From: Phoebastria nigripes
Lineage: Eukaryota; Chordata; Aves; Procellariiformes; Diomedeidae
DNA: 64,000 nt
NCBI GenBank assembly: GCA_035582835.1
Contig: JAYKAV010002662.1
Location: 3,709,036-3,773,035 of the forward strand
Direction of reading: 5' to 3'
The position numbers and the translations under genes were made by a program. Under the pieces are notes generated by a model. It worked only from the letters and a program-made list of their open reading frames with translations. It searched no databases and was not told the origin of the DNA. Within the stretch, counting starts at the first letter, position 1, and every line of letters begins with the position of its first letter. Below are positions 1 through 13,205 of the stretch, in pieces.

Positions 1-3000
1 TATCCTGTCTCTTATTGACATTTGTGGTATTTGCAGTATTTAAAGATTATGCCTTTTTTTCTCCTTAGACCATCAGTGCTTGGTTGCAATCCAGAGCAGA
101 ACAACTCTGTACATAGTGCTGTTGCATGTTTCCCCCAATATGTCTGAAGACAGAATTAACTGATACAAGCAATTATAAGACTACAAGATTCATAATCGAC
201 CTCCTTTGGAGTGACTATATAAGATAAATGGATATGATGTCACTAAACTGCTCTCTGATTATCCTTTAAAATCACAAACACTCTTACAGGTAACAGTTGG
301 GATGTTATGTAGGAACATAAATACAAAATTCATTGATGGCATATTGATTTTATACAGTGACTCAAAGCATTCATCTTAGCTCTACTTATTACTTATCTTA
401 ACTCCAAGGATGGCAGCAGAATCAGATTCTCACTAATGGAAAACATTTTTCAGGTTTCTCTGAAGAGAGATACAAATTGTTTGGTAATAGTATTTTGCAT
501 AATCACATGTTTAAATAATTACCAGCATCATCCTCCTGCTGATGTTCTATAATAAACCTAATGATTTCTGAAAACATTGTATAACCTTCTCTAACTGACC
601 CAGACATGTCAAGGTTTTCTGGTCTAGCAGTCAGCAAGGTGAAGAAATTGTGCTTAGCATGCGTAAGACTTTTTCCTCCAGTGTCAAAGCCAAATGTTTT
701 GCCAAACAGCTTGCTCATGTGTAGTGTTTTCTGCACATATCCAGCTGATACTGCTCTGCATCACAGAGCATTAGGGTTGCTTCTTGGATCAAGAAGAGAG
801 AAAATAATTTTGTCTTTGGGATTAGGCTAGTGATTAATCTTTTAAGTTTTCATTTTGAACTTTTTTTCAGATAGAGTAACTATGGTTACCTGATGCTGTT
901 GTTTGAATTTATGATATTTATATAGTCTTTTCCTGTAGGGGAAGTGGGAAATCAACTCCTCAGTAGGGTTGAAAGTGTGCTTAAATAAACAGCAGTATAA
1001 AATGCAAAGCACGTTGTGATTTTATTTTGCCATTCCTTTCAAAATGAAAGAAAAATTGGAGAATATGTTTCAGTGGAAAACTTACTTTGCTTTAATTATG
1101 GTAACATTTAACCCTAATGGAAGCCTGTAAGTTTTCTACAATGACACATTGCATGTTTATGGTAGACAAGGATGGTGGCATGCAAAAACGTTCATAGATG
1201 TGCAGAGCTCTTTTGCTGATTCACAAGTATGTGGACCACGTGGGTTCCTTCAGTGCTTCATAGATGCCCAATGTAGAAGAGTCAAATATTTGCCCTTGAA
1301 ACAGTGAGACCGTCTGTCAGAAGGTGAGACGTCCTCAGTGAAAAAAATCTGGAAAGAGTCAGTAGTCATTCTTAGAATGAGGGCTGAGATTTCTTTCATG
1401 TTTCAATCAACCCAGAAGAAACCTCCCAGAAAAGGGGGACACCATAATGACTTGAGGAGTTCCCAGCCCCCTGCGGACAGGCAGCTTGCTCCCACTCCTG
1501 CTCTGGAGCACACCTCCTTCAGCTATGCCTGCCAAGCTATACGATGGATCAAACAACAGATCTGGGTAAAAAATATCCCCCTTTTTTTTTCTTTTTGTAA
1601 TTTTTAGCCTGACTCAGAAGGCCCCATCAGTAATTGCGACACCGCCATTGAGGAAGTAGTGTTTTGTAGGAGGGTAGTAGAAACCAGCACTGCAGTACCA
1701 TCACTTGTGGCTTCAATAGCACCAAACCATGGCTCCAGTCTTGACACCTCATGATGGCAGTGGCACATCCCTTTCTGGCTCTGCTTGCTTGGTGGTTCAC
1801 TTTACTGGTACTTGCCCTTTAAATTGAACAAAGGCAAGATGTTTTAATTCTCCTTCTCAGTTTAGTGGAAGTGAGGTCATTATTTAACTGTTTAATATTT
1901 TCTGTGTCAGCATCATTATTTTTTCCACTAAATGTCCTTATCTTCTGTTGTGCTTTCAAATTCCTGAGAAGATCACAGGTCCTCTGTAGGATGAAACTTT
2001 AAATATATTGATGTTAAGACCTGCAGATACAGATGTGCCAGGATTAATGCTTAAATCTCAAGGGCTTCCAATATCAAAGACAACATGGGAGTTGTGCAAG
2101 GAACTGATCTGAAGATTTCCACGAAGACTGCCTGTGGGCAAACACTGATTTTCACTTATTCCAGGCATTTCATTTAAAATTCTTGATCTCAGAAATTAAC
2201 TCTTTAAAAAAGTTACACATTACTTCAGTTTCTGGGAGGATTTGTTACATCACGGAGGGCAATTATCATTCCCAACCTGTTGTGAAACAAAGTGCTTAAT
2301 GCTAAAAGCAGCAGGGATGCTGGGTGTTCGGGCCTCTGTCTTAAAAGCACATTGGTCTGTGCTCACTGGAGTTAATGCAGTCTGTTTTCCTCTAGGTTAC
2401 ATCTTGTGGTTGGCTGTCCAGTGTCTAATGAAATGTGTGTTCATGTTGCATCTTTTAGTACTTTACAAGGTTTCGTTGGCAGCCAATTTTCACGAAACAT
2501 CTCTGAGACTTCTGCTCTTGTATTGAATTTGGTTTTATTATAGCAGGACTGTCACACGGTCTCTCTCGCACACAGAGATACAGAAGGTAACTGCTGAAAT
2601 TCTATATCCTTAGAGAAAGAGTTTAAGAACTCTCAACTGCAAATAGTTAAGCTAATTCTGAATTTGCTTACTGGGCTTGCTTGTGTGCAAATCTGTGTTG
2701 CAATGGCCGACTTCTGTATTCACTGGTTGTTGCACAAGTTTACTCCTTGACCTTCCAGTGATGTTCTTGCAGAAGAAAGTTGCCTTGGGATTGTTTGCAT
2801 CAGGAAAGTGTGAAGGCTATGAATGTTATTGAAAAGAATTTACTGGTTTGGAGGGTATTCTTTTGTCAAATGAATGCTAGGGGGTAACACTTTGTAGTTT
2901 GTAACTTAACCTGGTGATTGCAGTGAAATTACAGCTCGTGGCAGAAACAGATGATGGTTGTGTCTGCCATGCAGAGTCAGAACATTTGAGTGAGGTTTTA

Positions 3001-5159
3001 ATGAGGCAGAATATTGTTACCCAGCCCTAGATCCAATAGCTTGTCATCTAGTTGTGAGCAGAATAATTATCAGTGATAAGGATTCATTAAAAAGCTAACT
3101 TGCTTTTAAAAGGAACTGCTGTCTGAAGCTCAGCCTTTGGGCTATCAAACCTCTCAGTGGGACGCAGGGGATGGCAATGAGATGGCAGTCAGTGTGTGGC
3201 TCGGAGGATTGGGATGGAGCAGAACGCTTTGTAATGTCACCCTCCATTTGCTAAAAAAGCACATTGGACAGAAGAGGAATACCCAGTTGTTAGAACTGCA
3301 ATGGGACTTATCACTCCCAAGCTTTTTAACTATAGGAAATATGAAGAGCTCAATAATATGTGGCTCCACAGATGTGCACAGACTAAATAGCACGGACAAA
3401 GGCAGCAAATTGGATCTGAAATGAATCAGAGAGGAAAAACATTTAGAGCAACAATGACTCAGGGAGCTTCAGAGGTGAAGAGGCTTTTGGGGAGACAGGA
3501 AGAAAAAGGAAATCCTTTGTCCTTTTTAGGGACGATGTCTTCACAACTTTTTTTGCCCTTCGGGCTTGTGAAGGAGTGATTTGGCTGACTGGCAGAATAG
3601 ATGGAGCTTTAGAAGTTCCCTGGCCTCTATGCACTTAGGAGAAGGATCGACGTCACTTTTTGCCCTCTCATTGAACTACTTGGTTACAGACTCATAGCTA
3701 AATGCCTTGAGATTGAGTTAGGGCCATGAATGCTTTTTTTGAGGTTGGGAATACATCTTCCTCCATTGCTGGATTGGACTGACTGGAGGGAGGGGACTGT
3801 CATTCGGGGAGAGGGCAGGTTCCCTTCCCTATGGCAGCCTGGGCAAGCAGCAAATGCATAATGTTGGAGTATGCTCATGTTCTCACAACATGGCTGGTTA
3901 CTGCATTTAGACCATTCAGTTTGTAAAGTATTTCCACGTACTTATGAAAGCAGCCAAGGGGGTGTGATTTCACTAGTGGTTTGAAGGCTGGGAGATGTGT
4001 AACCAGCTCTCCCCACTCCAGTATGGATACAAGTAGGTGCAAAGCCAACTATTTGTCTTGCTGATCTTCAACATCTGGTTCAGTGCTCTAGGACAACTGC
4101 CCTCCTGCCTTTGTTGTGTCCAGGCCTCAGTGCATTGAAGAGGATGTTACCCTGAGAATCTCCCAGCTCAGGTTTTGGGCATGGTTTCTCCAACCTTGAT
4201 CAACCAAGAATCCTGCTGGGTTCAGAAAGCACTAAAAATGATCTGCTGCAGGCTTTTTCTTCCTGTTCTGATCATTCTTTCCCTTTGGAAATCTCATCTA
4301 ATGACACACTTTTCCTCTGACTGCCAGTATGTCAGTGAAAAGCATGGAGGCTAAATTGAAGCGATGAAGGAGGGAAAGCTTTGGGGTTTTTAGACACTTT
4401 TCTCTAAAATTTATCGAATTTCTCAAGCCCACATTCACAATAGAAGTGGTGAAAGACTAAAAAATGTAATAGCATTATTATATACTATGTATTTTATGTA
4501 TTGACATAATTTTACTTTATTAGCAGGTTAAGTGTACTGCTTTTTAGTAATTCTCTAGGACACAATCCTCTTCTGAGCTCACCACAGTTATGTTATTTCC
4601 TTTTCTCTACATCTGGGAAGACTTCTGATGTAGTTCATGTAGGGAGGAAGGGGATGGTGCACCCCTGCACTCTCTGCTCTGGGGGCTTTCCTGCACCCTT
4701 CATCTTGGGGCAGTGGGGTCTCTTCTGCCGTCTGTCTGCTTATCACTTTTACAGCCCTTTTGTACTCTTCCAGGGCATGTGCTGTGAACCGGAGACCCCC
4801 AGGAACAAGGATGGCAGAATTTCACTTGCATTTCCTTGGGTGCCAGATCTGGGCGAGGTGGCCAGACCATCCCACCTGAGATTGCTCAATGTGTTTCGGT
4901 TCCGTTGTTACTCCAACAACCATTTTGCAGTTAAGGTTGAGCAGTAAAGCTGAAATCCCACTCCTTCTCTTTCTTTACTCTTATGGCACTGCACAGCACA
5001 TTTTAAGGCACATTTTTGTGCTCTGCATTAAGAATAGAGCACTGACCAGGGGCGAATGGTCCCTGTAGCTCTATTAATGTTAAATGAGGCTTTTCATAAA
5101 TCATGACTGAATTTCCTGTTACATTATGCCAGAAATTCTTATCTTAGTGCTCAGTGGAA

Positions 5160-5345
5160 TTAAAGTAGCAAACAAGGATTGATATTTAAGTTGCATATCT
5201 ACCTAAAAATATATTACAAACTCCATTAAAACGTTGAAGATAATGTAAACAAATTAATTTATATTAATGTCATTAAGTAGAAATACAGTATATTTTTAAT
5301 GCTGAAAAATGTTTATCTGGCAGCTTGATTAAATATTTAGAACAA
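5160..5345. other. AT-rich block, candidate conserved non-coding element
   Basis: This block is strongly AT-rich and contains many TAAT/ATTA cores, for example around 5250-5280 and near 5330, with no simple repeat periodicity and no mobile-element hallmark. Blocks like this in vertebrate gene deserts are sometimes conserved enhancers that bind homeodomain factors. That is inference from composition only; conservation cannot be seen from a single sequence. Confidence 0.2.
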
Positions 5346-8300
5346 ACAGAAACAGCTGAGATCTAATTTTCAAATGTTACCTGGTCATATTTGGGGAAGG
5401 ATAAATATACCTGCAACTGTCTGCGTTTCCAAACAAAAAGGTTGCTAGCTACAGGTGATCACTAGAAGATTTATATGTCTCTCTTTGTCTTTCATCTACC
5501 TAAAACAAATAAAATTCATGCTGCAGCTATAATGATGGAAGTAATAAGGGAAATGGTAATCAAGCAGAATTTAGTGCTCTGAAATTATCTAGGAATGAAT
5601 TACTTCAAATGAATGTTTAAACTGTGTAATAATTTTAGTGGGAGATTGGAAAATGAGGACTCATCAGACGCTGCAGATAGACAGACAGATGGAGAGCTAA
5701 GGGTCATCCTTTTCCATGAGTTCAGCCCTCGCTGATGAAAATGGTCCTCCCGCTGGTTGCTGTGACTTGCACGCCTCATTCTGCAAGACTCAGCCCCTAT
5801 TTAAATCTTTACACTAGGGGCCTTACCATATTCTTGCCACTTTGGGACTCATCATCTGCACAGCCTTTTCCTATCATTGCAAACACTGGGTTTACAAGAA
5901 TCGATGCAACTGCCCTACGCTGTCTAGCTCTTGTCCTCCCCGGTCCCACTCCATGTGTAGACCCTGGTGCCTCTGCCAAGGGAAGGCAGCACACAGATGA
6001 GTGCTGGGAGTATTTACAGTTTTTATTTGCTTGGCCCAGTTGAAAACGTCTCCTAGGGGCAAGGCTAGAGGGTATCTGTTGGTTGAATGAGACAGAACCA
6101 TTTGATTGAAGGGGAGAAAGCAGTGCCTTGATTCTCTTTTGCTTGTTACAGTCATTTGCACACTCATCAGTCAGTATGGGTGTACTTCACACCCATTCAG
6201 AGTGGTGAAAATCACAGCAGGAGGTACTGGAGAGTCCCAGCTTGGGGCCCTTTAGTGTCTTCAGACTGCAAACAGGGCAGGAGCGTGTCACTGTCCCGGC
6301 TAAACCTTCTTGGGTCACTCTGGCTTGTGCCAGTCTGGTGCAAGACAAGCCTTAGCACTGAGGTGTGAGATGAATAGAGATGTTCTGCAAAACTTGGGTC
6401 TCTCTGTCCGCCCCCCCCCGCTGTAACTCTCACTGTAGGAATTCATTTTACCATAGGAGAACAATGCAACCTCAGAAGAAAAAGGGTTATTACTAGCAGC
6501 AGTCAGCAAAAGTGAATCCAGTACTGTGGGGCTGGTGCTGTTCTCCTCTGGTTCAAGCCAATACATGGTTGAAGCTTTGCTCCTCTCCTTTCTTTGTGTT
6601 GCCCTTTTCTGAGAGCACTGAAGAGCTTTCCCTGATGGAAAATTCCTCAGGAAAACACAACTGCTTTGGCTGCCCTTTCCTCATGGTAATTACAAACATG
6701 GATAAGGGAAAGATGGTAAATGGCAATATCCAATTCCTGCCACATCCACATGGATCCCCAAGACACAACGTGCAGCAGCAGTAGGGCTGCTCTTATTTTA
6801 TGGCCGATCCTGAGGGGGGACCTGTTGTCATCTCAGACATCTTTGCTCATCTAAGCCATCCGCATGAGGCTGGCAGGTATTTTGTAAGGCACAAGAAGGA
6901 CCTCATTGTTCCAGATGACAGCCTCCACATATGAACAGGCTCTAATAAAGCATATGATAATACTTTTTCTTGAGTGCTGGCCCCAAAAGGGAGGTTCATC
7001 CATATGCCGGAGTCTGCAGACTGTGACAATGCACCTGCTCCCGCTGCAGCATCCCTGGCCATGCAGTGGTGGTGTGTTTCTCTGTTTCAAAGCAGTAGAT
7101 TACTGTTTGAAAAAATTCAGTGGCCTTATAAAGAAATGTTTCAGCTGGGTGAAATCTTTCTGGCCCTCTGTTATTTTTATACTCGCCAGCTTTCCCTATG
7201 GGTGAGTTTTTCCTCCCCTCATTCAGAGGCTTAACAAAAATCATTAAAATTGCCACAAAGCTGTCTGTGAGCAATTCCTGTGTCTCGGAAAGAAAACAGA
7301 CAGGAGGATGTTGGAAGAAATGTTTGGCTTTGAAAATCTCTTTTTATTCTGCTGATCTCCTTGTCCTCTTCAATCATGTGAAATAGAAGCAAGTATTTAA
7401 CTAATAAGACATTTGTGTAAAATTACTTTTTTCTTGCCCTTGTTTTATATTACATGAATCTATCAATTTTCCCTGCATAAACAAACAAGATTAATAATTC
7501 CAGGATGTTTGAGAATATATCTACCTCTTATCATCAAGCCCATTCAAATGATTAAAAGGAATAATAAGAATGGTATTTCATGTTGAATAAAATGCCTTTC
7601 ATTTGGGCATTAACGTACTGTGGTCCTTACTTACCAACACCCTAAGCAACTAAATTCTCATGAGGTAGATTAGCCTGTGAGGGCTAATCAGAAACCCAAC
7701 AGAAGCACATTTGAAGGGGCACATATTTCAGGAGCTGCCTGAAGGATGGATGTTAGGAAGTAGTTCTGAATGCAAACTGCTCAGAGCAGAAAATGGTTTG
7801 TTGTCACCAGAAGTGAGTGTGAATCCATTTTCCTGTCTCATGAAAAATGTTGAAGCTTCAAGGAGTTCTTTGTACCAAACCCATGTGTATTGGAGACCTA
7901 TCAAAATGTTTGTGTTTACTTATTTATTTTTCCTGAGAAATGAGGAAGGGAGGTTGAGGAACAGAGGAGACTTGGGAGAGTGAATAGCTTGGTAGTCGTG
8001 TCCCTCTCCTGCATGCCCTGTGGATGCTCCACTTTTGTTAGGAGGGAAGGGGCTCTTTCAACCTCCCCTCCATGTCTGATACCACTCAGAGTAAACAACC
8101 ATGCATGAGCACGTACTGGAATAGTGGTTGGTTTGTGTCTCCTTTCTCTACTCAGCTACTGATTGGGGATTTTGGTTTCTCATCCTCTCCAACAAAAACG
8201 ACCTGGTCTTGGGGGCAAAAAATAATTAAAAAAAAGAGCAAAGGCTCTTGTTGGTTCATCATTTCTTAACAAGGAATATCTTGCTGAACTTTTTCCAATC

Positions 8301-9208
8301 TATTAGCTCTGCTTTTTTCTGTGTTCAGCTCAGCACCTAACTTTTCTGCTCTGTGCCAGAAGTGATGGCACTGCTGTGATACAGAGGATAAAAGTACTGC
8401 TTTGCTTCTTGCGACACAGTGAGGAGAGATTGAGGCATGAGCAGCAGCACTTTGTAAGCTTGGGATGAGCCTCAAGCACTTACTTGGTGTCTTGAGAGAG
8501 CAACCGCACAGGGAGGCAGAGGACAGATCCTTCAAGTCTTCCGGAGCCAGACCCAGTGAGCTTAGCCTATAGCAGCACCATTCCTACTTACGTGAAATAC
8601 TCAGCTATACAAACAGGAGTAACAAGGCAAAAGGACAACCACCCTATCAGGATTAGGAGGAAAGGGAGATGAGGTACAGTCCCTCTCTCCTCCCCACCCC
8701 ATCCCTTGGCTCCATAGCGTGTAGGTTTGAGTCTCTATCCAGAGGGCAAACCCTCCTGGCAGCAAAGCATCCTTTTGAGTCACATCAGTTATGAGAGAAG
8801 GTAAAAGCAAGCTGATACATGGCTGAGCACTGAAATGCACTGAAGAGGGCCACAGTGACCATTTGGGAAGTGTACCATTAAATGGGCAAATTTCTACTGT
8901 TGCAAGAGCATTCAGTGGAGATCCACATAGTTTGGGACCATCACCCCAGCCAGGCAGGCACAGAAACATGGTGGTGTTTTTCTATTTCCACTTCTCTTCC
9001 TCCTTCCACCCCACCTTCCAAGTTCAGTGTTTTAATGCTTCTGGAAACCTGAACTGAAGAAATCACCAGCGGGTGCTGCTGACCTGATAGAAACCAGCAG
9101 TGTTCTGGTGGCACTCTACAGCCCACTCTGATACATTCAGAGCTCAAAACATCTTTGTCCTCTGTCATATTCCTACTGGACTTTGTCTAAGTCACAAAGT
9201 TCATGGCG

Positions 9209-9250
9209 CTCTCTCTCTTTTCTTTTTAATTATTTTCTCTCTCTCTTTTG
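9209..9250. repeat. CT-rich low-complexity tract
   Basis: Two short runs of CT dinucleotides are separated by a T-rich stretch. It is a degenerate pyrimidine tract with no other visible role. Confidence 0.6.
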
Positions 9251-11239
9251 GCCTATGAATATGGGAAAGATTTTATGCTGGGTTGATCTTCAGTTCAACC
9301 TTCATCAATAAATACTATACAAGTCAAAAATTTACTAAAGAAAACTTATTCTGTCAGCACAAACATTCACTCAAGTCAGACCCACTCGGACAGGTGGATG
9401 AGGGGAGCGTTACCTGACTGACTTCAGAGGGGTTGCTCCGGCAAGTGTCACGGCTGCTTGAATTTAAAATGTCAGAGACTTGCTCCATTTATAGCTCCTG
9501 CTGGGCACCAAAGCCTGTTGAAAAACCCTAAAAGACAGCTGGAAAGGGAATATTGTAGCAAATGTCAGTGTGTTTTAATTGACTGGTCTGAGCAAGGAAA
9601 TCCACAAAATACTGAGAGGCCAAATCCTTGCCCTCAGATAGCTGGCTTCAGGAGAAGTTGCAGGTGCCTTCAAAGTGTACGTCATGCATCCCTGTTGTCT
9701 AAGAAGATAAGAGTCTAATGCAGCTGGTGAAGTTCAGCTTTGAGTTTGAGAGGTGTAGATCTGTGTTCAGCTCCACAGGTCAGGGGTTCAAACCTTGCTA
9801 ACGACTCTTGAAGAAGCAAATCTCACACATCTATGGCAGAAATCAGCCCCAGAAGTTTAACACCAGTGAGTTCTCAGTAATCTATTGAAAAGCAATACTA
9901 CGAAGAAGGGAAGCTTTCTGCCTTTGAAAATGCAATCTCCACATCCTGCTGTATCTGAAAATGTGCTTTAGCAGTGGTGAAAATGTCACGTTATCACCAG
10001 CGCTGAGCTCATTGCATTGGACAGACCTGCTCAAAGCAGATAGGGACCATTTGACATAATTCAGCTATGGATAGAGATTCTCAGCGTTCAGTGCATTTGA
10101 GGACTTTGGCTGAGCTAGACTTGAGCCAACCCATCAGGGAGGGCTGCTTCTATTTTCCTTAGTCATCTGTCTCTTCACACTTGTTCATGACTTTCTCCTA
10201 GGGAAAGTAGAGAGTGTTGTGAGGTGGCTTACTCTGCAGGGAGAAGGCAGGAGAGCTAATACCTGTCTCAGATATGAAGGCGTGCTGTTAGGGAGCTAAG
10301 GCCACAGGCATGGGCAGGATGGCACAGGTCAAAACAGCTTGACTTCCCTTTCAATCAAAGAACTATGAAAGCTTCTGGAAAAAAAAAAAAGCAGGTATCA
10401 CCTTCTGACCTGATGCTAAAATGCTTTTTATATGTAACTAAATAAAAATAAGGCAAGTGTGCAGTGATTACTTCTCTCATTTCTCTCATGCTGAGTTTTT
10501 GCTCACTTCCACTTATGGGGAAAAAAAAAAGTGCATTTGAGCTTTATTTCCAGTAATAGTTTTGTGAAGGATTTTCTAACATCTTACAGGACACCGATAG
10601 CTGCTGGAGGATGGGCTAAGAAATAGCAGTATAGATGCACCTTCCCAGCACCTGGGACATGTGCAGCACGTTGTGATGTTCATTGGCAAAGACAGACAAT
10701 ATGGGAGAGGGCAGCAGCAGCCAAGGAAAGTTGGTAGCAAGCAGAAAGGGCTTAAGTAATTTGGAAAGAAGTTATGAATACCTATACCTTGTGAAAGTGA
10801 GAAAAACTTACTCTACCGTAAATCCTCTGGCACGATGCAGAAAGAAATGAGTACCGTACCTTGCGGCACAGCCCTTTAAAGAGTGAAGAAGATGCTCTTG
10901 CTCCCCTGAGGTTCACTTCAAATAAGGTTCCAGTTTTGGCTTGTGAAGAAGCCAGCCACCTTGCTCCTTTGCAGCCCTGCTCCCACGTGTGTACATGCCC
11001 TGTGCACAGAAAGGAAAGCTCACACTCCCAAGTGGTGCATCTGCTCGTGACAACACTCAGGGCAGGAAGAGAATAGCTCAGCTTTCAAGTGGGGGTGGAG
11101 GGTTAAAACAGAAACATAACCTGAGGGGGTTGGTATATTTTTTGTGTTGTGAGAAGCATCAGGCACCAAAAAGAAATGAAAGAAAAAAACACTTCTGTCC
11201 CCAGAGATCCAGCAGTCTAAACAGACAAGTGAACAAAAG

Positions 11240-11350
11240 GTGGGAGAGGAAAGGGATGCCTGGAGAGGTGAAACAGTGACCCAAGGTCACAGAGCCAGGG
11301 CAGGGTTAGCAGAGAAGCCAAAGCTTTCCTAGTTGTAGCCTATCCTTTGT
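11240..11350 (-). repeat. MIR-like SINE fragment
   Basis: On the plus strand this reads as the reverse complement of a MIR element. It contains CCAAGGTCACAGAGCCAGGG, preceded by a piece resembling the GAGAGGT..AGTGAC part and followed by diverged sequence where the tRNA-related end would be. MIR is an old, long-inactive SINE found across amniotes. The match is partial and made by eye. It is not a functional RNA gene. Confidence 0.5.
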
Positions 11351-11769
11351 CTATTTGTTGGATGATGGCTTAAGATGCCTTTTTCAAAGCCAAGTTAGCA
11401 ACTATAATTGCACTCCAGTCATCTTTATTGCATTCTTATAGTTTACTCAGACTCACAGGCACAGCACTTTATGGACATCTAAAATGGCAGGTATCTGCTG
11501 TGAGGAGCTCAGTTTAGACTGTGCTTAACACTGTCAAGTAATGGCAGACAATAAACTAAAGAAGACAGGTGGGAGGGCTGTAACATTGAATGTGCTGATA
11601 TATCAAAGAAAAGGTAATGAAATCCTACGTGGCCAGATCATCCTTCATCCATAAAACAGGACAGTTCACAGCAAGGGAGGATTACATTTAAATGCAGCTC
11701 TGTCTCGCTAACTTTTTTTGGCCATCTTCCCTTCTCTCTTGCATGTGCTGTGATGACCACTAGACTTCC
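11351..11769. other. Unique sequence, nothing recognised
   Basis: No open frame of note, repeat or RNA gene is visible between the MIR-like fragment and the old CR1 copy. Confidence 0.6.
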
Positions 11770-13205
11770 CCTTTGATCTCAAGCTTAGTCAGTGAAGAAG
11801 GAAAGAAGGCTTCTATAACCTTTAAGGATAAAGCAAATATAGGTCAAAACCTAACTGTTTACCTAGCATCAATTTTCAAAAAAGAGGATGAGGGTGGATC
11901 TGGAAATAAAGGTGTGCTGGCCAGTCAGAATGCACGTATGGAAAAATACATTGCTAAATATGAAGGAATAATGAACACAAAGAGATTAATGTGCTCTGCC
12001 TGGGGAGACTGGAGAATCACTGTCCTGCAATACCAAAAGCCAGGAGGGTGAAATTGCTTTCACAGTAGCAATTCTATAAATGTATGCTATGACTGTTGGA
12101 GAATACAGCATTGTCATTGAGGAAAAAAGCAGGGAAAGGGGTAGAGACAACTAAACAGTAATAATCTGATTGTAATTGCACCAAATGTTTTGGAATCAGT
12201 GCAGAAGCAAGGAACAACCAAAGACATGGAGATGAGCAGAAAGTGGACTAAAAAACAACACAGGTTTATCAAAGGGAGAGCATGGCATACTGCCTGATAC
12301 CTTCCTTTGATAAAGAGATTATATCCATGGGATTTCCCTCGTATAAAAAAAAATCCAAAAAACATCTGAGACAGTGCCACATGAGAAACTATCAGTAAAA
12401 TCAGAAAACATGAGGACCAAGAACATGAATGCAAGAACTGTACGGTGAATAAGGAAATGGCTGAAAAGGAGGCTTTAATAGTTGCACAGAGAAGTTACTG
12501 AAAATCTTTCTCGAGAATCTTTGCAAGATCATGCAATAGGCAATGAAGGAGAAATGGGAAAGACAGACAATTACCTTCCTTCACGAGATGGCTATGGGCC
12601 ACAGATGTGGCATGGCTATGAAAAGGCAAATACCGTGGTAGGCTGCACTGGTAGAAGCACATCCAGTAGAGGTAGGTAAGTAGTGACACCATTGTGTAAG
12701 GCACTGGTCAGGCATCAGGAATTGTAACATTTTTCTATATAAAATGTAAATGTAAAATTCTGGCCATGTACATTCAAGTGAGATTAATCACAAGTTGACA
12801 GGAACAGGAAAGTAGAGTGGATAGGAGCAAGAGAGTGTCTTTTATGAAAAGAGACTAGAAGAGTGTAACTCTTACAGCCTAGCAGAAGAAGGATAAGCAA
12901 GTGTATGACTACTGTCAGCAAATATGTGAGGATGAGCAAATACATAGGATGGGCATTCAGCACCAGAGAAGAGAAGATTAATGCAGGTGAAAGAACAGAC
13001 ACACACAGACTAGCTAGGGATAGTCTTGAGCTAGAAATTTCTAACCGTCAGAGGAGCGAGGCTCTGGAACAGTTTCTGGGCGGGGTCGGCGTATAAGACT
13101 AAACTGTTTTGAAGATGGCACGTAATTTGGCTGCCTGCAACAACAGGGGCTAGACGCAATGATCTGGGGGATCCCTTCTCACCCTGAGCGCCTCTACATT
13201 AAAGA
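11770..13205 (+). mobile_element. Ancient CR1 LINE copy (turtle/crocodilian CR1-L type), heavily decayed
   Basis: Several blocks line up in order with the 3' half of CR1-type LINEs as I know them from turtles and crocodilians. Near 11810-11900 a readable stretch resembles the linker before the reverse transcriptase (DKA... ASIFKKED). At 12262-12300 the block corresponds to the 'GFIKGR' part, and at 12375-12470 to 'VPHEKL...'. Around 12600-12715 lie the aligned pieces ending GTAAGGCACTGGTCAGGCAT. At 12838-12900 is TTTTATGAAAAGAGACTAGAAG, at 13035-13085 TTTCTAACCGTCAGAGGAG, and at 13136-13200 the tail with AACAGGGGCTAGACGCAATG. Many frameshifts, stops and internal deletions separate them, so no protein is made. 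CR1 elements normally copy by target-primed reverse transcription and are usually 5' truncated, which fits. Orientation is plus. The 5' boundary is approximate. The degree of decay points to an insertion much older than the other CR1 copies here. Confidence 0.65.

Larger units (their letters stand above)
1..11239. other. Unique non-coding sequence, no gene recognised
   Basis: I see no exon, RNA gene or recent mobile element here. Open frames are short. The longest is 122 codons on the minus strand at 8601-8969; it matches no family I know and its composition does not suggest coding. Local features are an AT-rich block at 5160-5345 (listed separately), a run of nine C at 6411-6419, a CT-rich stretch at 9209-9250, and A runs at 10379-10390 and 10521-10530. 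The sequence is typical of vertebrate intergenic or intronic DNA. Confidence 0.7.

Noticed and set aside
9720..9805. tRNA-like B box (GGGGTTCAAACCTTG)
   Set aside because: The T arm pairs, but no acceptor stem, D arm or anticodon arm can be placed upstream at the right spacing.
10379..10390. A tract as a possible SINE or processed pseudogene tail
   Set aside because: No retroposon body or gene-like sequence precedes it and no flanking direct repeats are visible. The same holds for 10521-10530 and 43919-43935.
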